Source: Burkholderia cepacia
Lineage (GTDB): Bacteria > Pseudomonadota > Gammaproteobacteria > Burkholderiales > Burkholderiaceae
Assembly: GCF_001718835.1 (NCBI RefSeq)
Contig: NZ_CP013443.1
Coordinates: 992,001 to 1,056,000 of the forward strand
Direction of reading: 5' to 3'
DNA length: 64,000 nucleotides
In this document: positions 62,120 to 64,000 of the stretch, one piece after another
How the letters are laid out: the number at the start of each line of letters is the position of its first letter
Position numbering within the stretch: the first letter of the stretch is position 1
Program-made: the position numbers and the translations under genes
Notes under the pieces: model-generated
What the model was told of the DNA's origin: nothing
The model's database searches: none
What the model saw: the letters and a program-made list of their open reading frames with translations, nothing else

Positions 62120-63334
62120 TCAATCGTCGCGCAGGAACAATTCCTGCAGGTCGTTGAGGAAACGCTGGCCGAGCGGTGTCGGCGCGATCTGCGCGAAATC
62201 GCGTGCGATCAGCCCGCGCCGTTCCGCTTCCTGCAGTGCCGGCTCGATCGTGCTCATCGGCAGGCCGGTGCGTTCGGCGAAGCTGTGCACGGGGAAGCCC
62301 TCGACGAGCCGCAGCGTATTCAGCATGAACTCGAACGGCAGGTCGCGCGCGCCGACTTCACGCTCTTCCTGCACGGCCGTGCCAGCCATCGCCTGCTCGA
62401 TGAAGGTCGCCGGATGTTTGTAGCGCGCCTGCCGCAGGATCCGGTTCGGGAACGACAGCTTCGTGTGCGCGCCCGCACCGATCCCGAGATAGTCGCCGAA
62501 GCGCCAGTAGTTCAGGTTGTGCTTGCACTGATGATTCGGCTTTGCGTACGCGGACACTTCGTAGCGCCCGTAACCGGCCTCGGCCGTGCGCGCATGAATC
62601 CATTCCTGCATGTCGGCCGACGCGTCGTCGTCGGGGACGACCGGCGGGAACTTCGCGAACAGCGTATTCGGCTCGAGCGTCAGGTGATACAGCGACAGAT
62701 GCGGCGGCGCGTACGACAGCGCGGTTTCGATGTCGGTACGGCATTCGTCGAGCGTCTGGTTCGGCAGCGCGAACATCAGGTCGAGGTTGAAGTTGTCGAA
62801 GTTCTTCGCGGCGATCTCGACAGCCGCGCGCGCCTGCCCGGTGTCGTGAATCCGGCCGAGCGCCTTCAGGTGCGTTTCGTTGAAGCTCTGGATGCCGACC
62901 GACAGGCGGTTCACGCCGCTTGCACGGAACTGCGCGAACTTCGCGGCCTCGAACGTGCCCGGATTCGCCTCGAGCGTGATCTCGGCATCGGCGTCGAGCG
63001 GCAGCAGCGCACGCACGTCGGACAGCAGCCGGTCGAGGCCGGCGGCCGACAGCAGGCTCGGCGTGCCGCCGCCGATGAACACCGTATGCACCTGCCGGCC
63101 CCACACGAGCGGCAGCGCCTGCTCGAGATCGGCGCGCAGCGCGTCGAGATACTCGGTTTCCGGAAACCGTTCGCCTTTCCACTCGTGCGAGTTGAAATCG
63201 CAGTACGGGCACTTGCGCACGCACCACGGGAAATGCACGTACAGCGCGAGCGGCGGCAGCGACGTGAGCCGCACCTGGCCGGGCGACGTGAAGGTCGCGA
63301 CGACGCGTGCGCCGGTTTCCGCGGCCTGGCTCAT
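62120..63334 (-). CDS. hemW: Radical SAM haem chaperone HemW
   Basis: 404 aa. N-terminal radical-SAM cluster motif CVRKCPYCDFNSHEW (CxxxCxxC, about residues 38–45), GGGTPSLLS, the NRLSVGIQSFNETHLKALGR segment and the C-terminal HemN-type wing. It hands haem to target proteins; it lacks the extra N-terminal domain of true HemN oxidases. Formerly named coproporphyrinogen oxidase. The next gene, rdgB, ends 34 bp upstream. Confidence 0.92.
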   Translation of the reverse strand: MSQAAETGARVVATFTSPGQVRLTSLPPLALYVHFPWCVRKCPYCDFNSHEWKGERFPETEYLDALRADLEQALPLVWGRQVHTVFIGGGTPSLLSAAGLDRLLSDVRALLPLDADAEITLEANPGTFEAAKFAQFRASGVNRLSVGIQSFNETHLKALGRIHDTGQARAAVEIAAKNFDNFNLDLMFALPNQTLDECRTDIETALSYAPPHLSLYHLTLEPNTLFAKFPPVVPDDDASADMQEWIHARTAEAGYGRYEVSAYAKPNHQCKHNLNYWRFGDYLGIGAGAHTKLSFPNRILRQARYKHPATFIEQAMAGTAVQEEREVGARDLPFEFMLNTLRLVEGFPVHSFAERTGLPMSTIEPALQEAERRGLIARDFAQIAPTPLGQRFLNDLQELFLRDD

Positions 63335-63368
63335 GCAACCTCCCGCAGCGAAGGGGTATCGGGCACGC

Positions 63369-63995
63369 TCATGCCTCCTCCGCGAGCCGCGCCAGCAGCG
63401 CCTTCAGCGCCAGCGCGCGGTGGCTGTGCGTGTTCTTCACGGCCGGTTCGAGTTCGGCGGCCGTCGCGCCGAGCGACGGCAGATAGAAATACGGGTCGTA
63501 GCCGAATCCGTGCTCGCCGCGCGGTGTGTCGACGATCTCGCCCGCCCAGCGCCCTTCGGCGAACAGCGGCTCGGGGTCGTCCGCATGGCGCACGAGCGCG
63601 AGCACGCAGCAATAGTATGCGCGCCGGTCGTCGACGCCGCGCAGTTGCTCGACCAGATACGCGTTGTTCGCCGCATCGCCCTTGTCGCGGCCCGCGCGCT
63701 GCGCATAGCGCGCCGAATAGACGCCCGGCGCGCCGCGCAGCACGCGCACGCACAGGCCCGAATCGTCGGCGATCGCCGGCAGCCCGGTGAGCCGCGACGC
63801 GTGACGCGCCTTCGTCAGCGCGTTCTCGATGAAGGTGCCGAACGGCTCTTCCGCCTCGGGCACCGCGAGGTCGCCCTGCGGGACGATCTCGATGCCGACC
63901 GTCGAGAACAACGCGGTGAATTCGCGCAGCTTGCCGGCGTTGTTCGACGCGAGGACGATGCGCGACAGCGGCGCGATGGTGTGGTCGTCCGGCAT
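63369..63995 (-). CDS. rdgB: XTP/dITP diphosphatase (RdgB/HAM1)
   Basis: 208 aa, complete; its start lies 5 bases from the window edge. It removes non-canonical purine triphosphates (dITP, XTP). Motifs: IVLASNNAGKLREFTALFST, IADDSGLCVRVLRGAPGVYS (catalytic Asp), and FGYDPYFYLPSLGATAAEL with the C-terminal SHRALALKALL. Upstream genes are outside the window. Confidence 0.96.
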   Translation of the reverse strand: MPDDHTIAPLSRIVLASNNAGKLREFTALFSTVGIEIVPQGDLAVPEAEEPFGTFIENALTKARHASRLTGLPAIADDSGLCVRVLRGAPGVYSARYAQRAGRDKGDAANNAYLVEQLRGVDDRRAYYCCVLALVRHADDPEPLFAEGRWAGEIVDTPRGEHGFGYDPYFYLPSLGATAAELEPAVKNTHSHRALALKALLARLAEEA

Positions 63996-64000
63996 GTCAG

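Overview
The window looks like chromosome 1 of a Burkholderia, most likely the B. cepacia complex. It has very GC-rich codons with third-position G/C in the core genes, and a familiar core gene order: trxB–ftsK–lolA–rarA–serS on the left, minCDE, a ClC-type channel, waaC, hemW and rdgB on the right. The species is inferred from gene content and order; no database search was run.

Left core (1–12265). The end of a sugar ABC transporter operon (two permeases and an ATPase, the first cut by the window edge) is followed by a small orphan PAAR protein, a TRIC/UPF0126 membrane protein, an Smr-domain protein and thioredoxin reductase, all on the minus strand. Then come ftsK, lolA, rarA, a DUF2164 gene, serS and tRNA-Ser(CGA).

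Genomic island (about 12.25–47.6 kb). A 35.3-kb element sits in the 3' end of tRNA-Ser(CGA). A perfect 19-bp direct repeat (12252–12270 and 47589–47607) marks attL and attR, and a P4-type tyrosine integrase lies just inside attR. Both ends carry a pair of GCCCATC heptamers 12 bp apart, and the int side adds a cluster of phased TTGGA motifs; both look like recombinase arm sites. The left third holds an AlpA-like regulator fused to a novel N-terminus, an inovirus-Gp2/YagK-like replication protein with a His-x-His motif, an IS30-family element, a non-coding stretch with two sets of iteron-like tandem repeats, a membrane protein, a remnant of a trypsin-like protease, an XRE regulator, an HNH protein, an acyltransferase and a lipoprotein. 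The middle is a minus-strand run (31.0 to 23.8 kb) of plasmid/ICE-type genes: DUF932, YqaJ exonuclease, a Cys-rich 'hydrolase or metal-binding' protein, DUF4942, a 'plasmid-related' protein and others. A UvrD-like helicase and a protein resembling AcrVA2 anti-CRISPR proteins follow on the plus strand. The right third is a type VI secretion cargo module: an orphan TssF, VgrG, a DUF2169 adaptor, a PAAR-like/lipase effector with ankyrin lipoprotein immunity candidate, and a second toxin (HHV nuclease type) with a propeller-like immunity candidate.

Right core (47.6–64 kb). Two LprI-like secreted proteins in tandem, a methyl-accepting chemotaxis protein, AlkB alkane monooxygenase, a GNAT acetyltransferase, minCDE, small envelope proteins, a chloride channel, heptosyltransferase I (waaC), an MHS-family transporter, a TonB-like lipoprotein, tRNA-Ser(TGA), hemW and rdgB.

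The most interesting parts are the T6SS cargo module with its own TssF, the AcrVA2-like protein next to a zinc-ribbon helicase, the membrane-anchored putative DNA-binding protein, and the repeat architecture at both island ends and around 16.5–17.1 kb.
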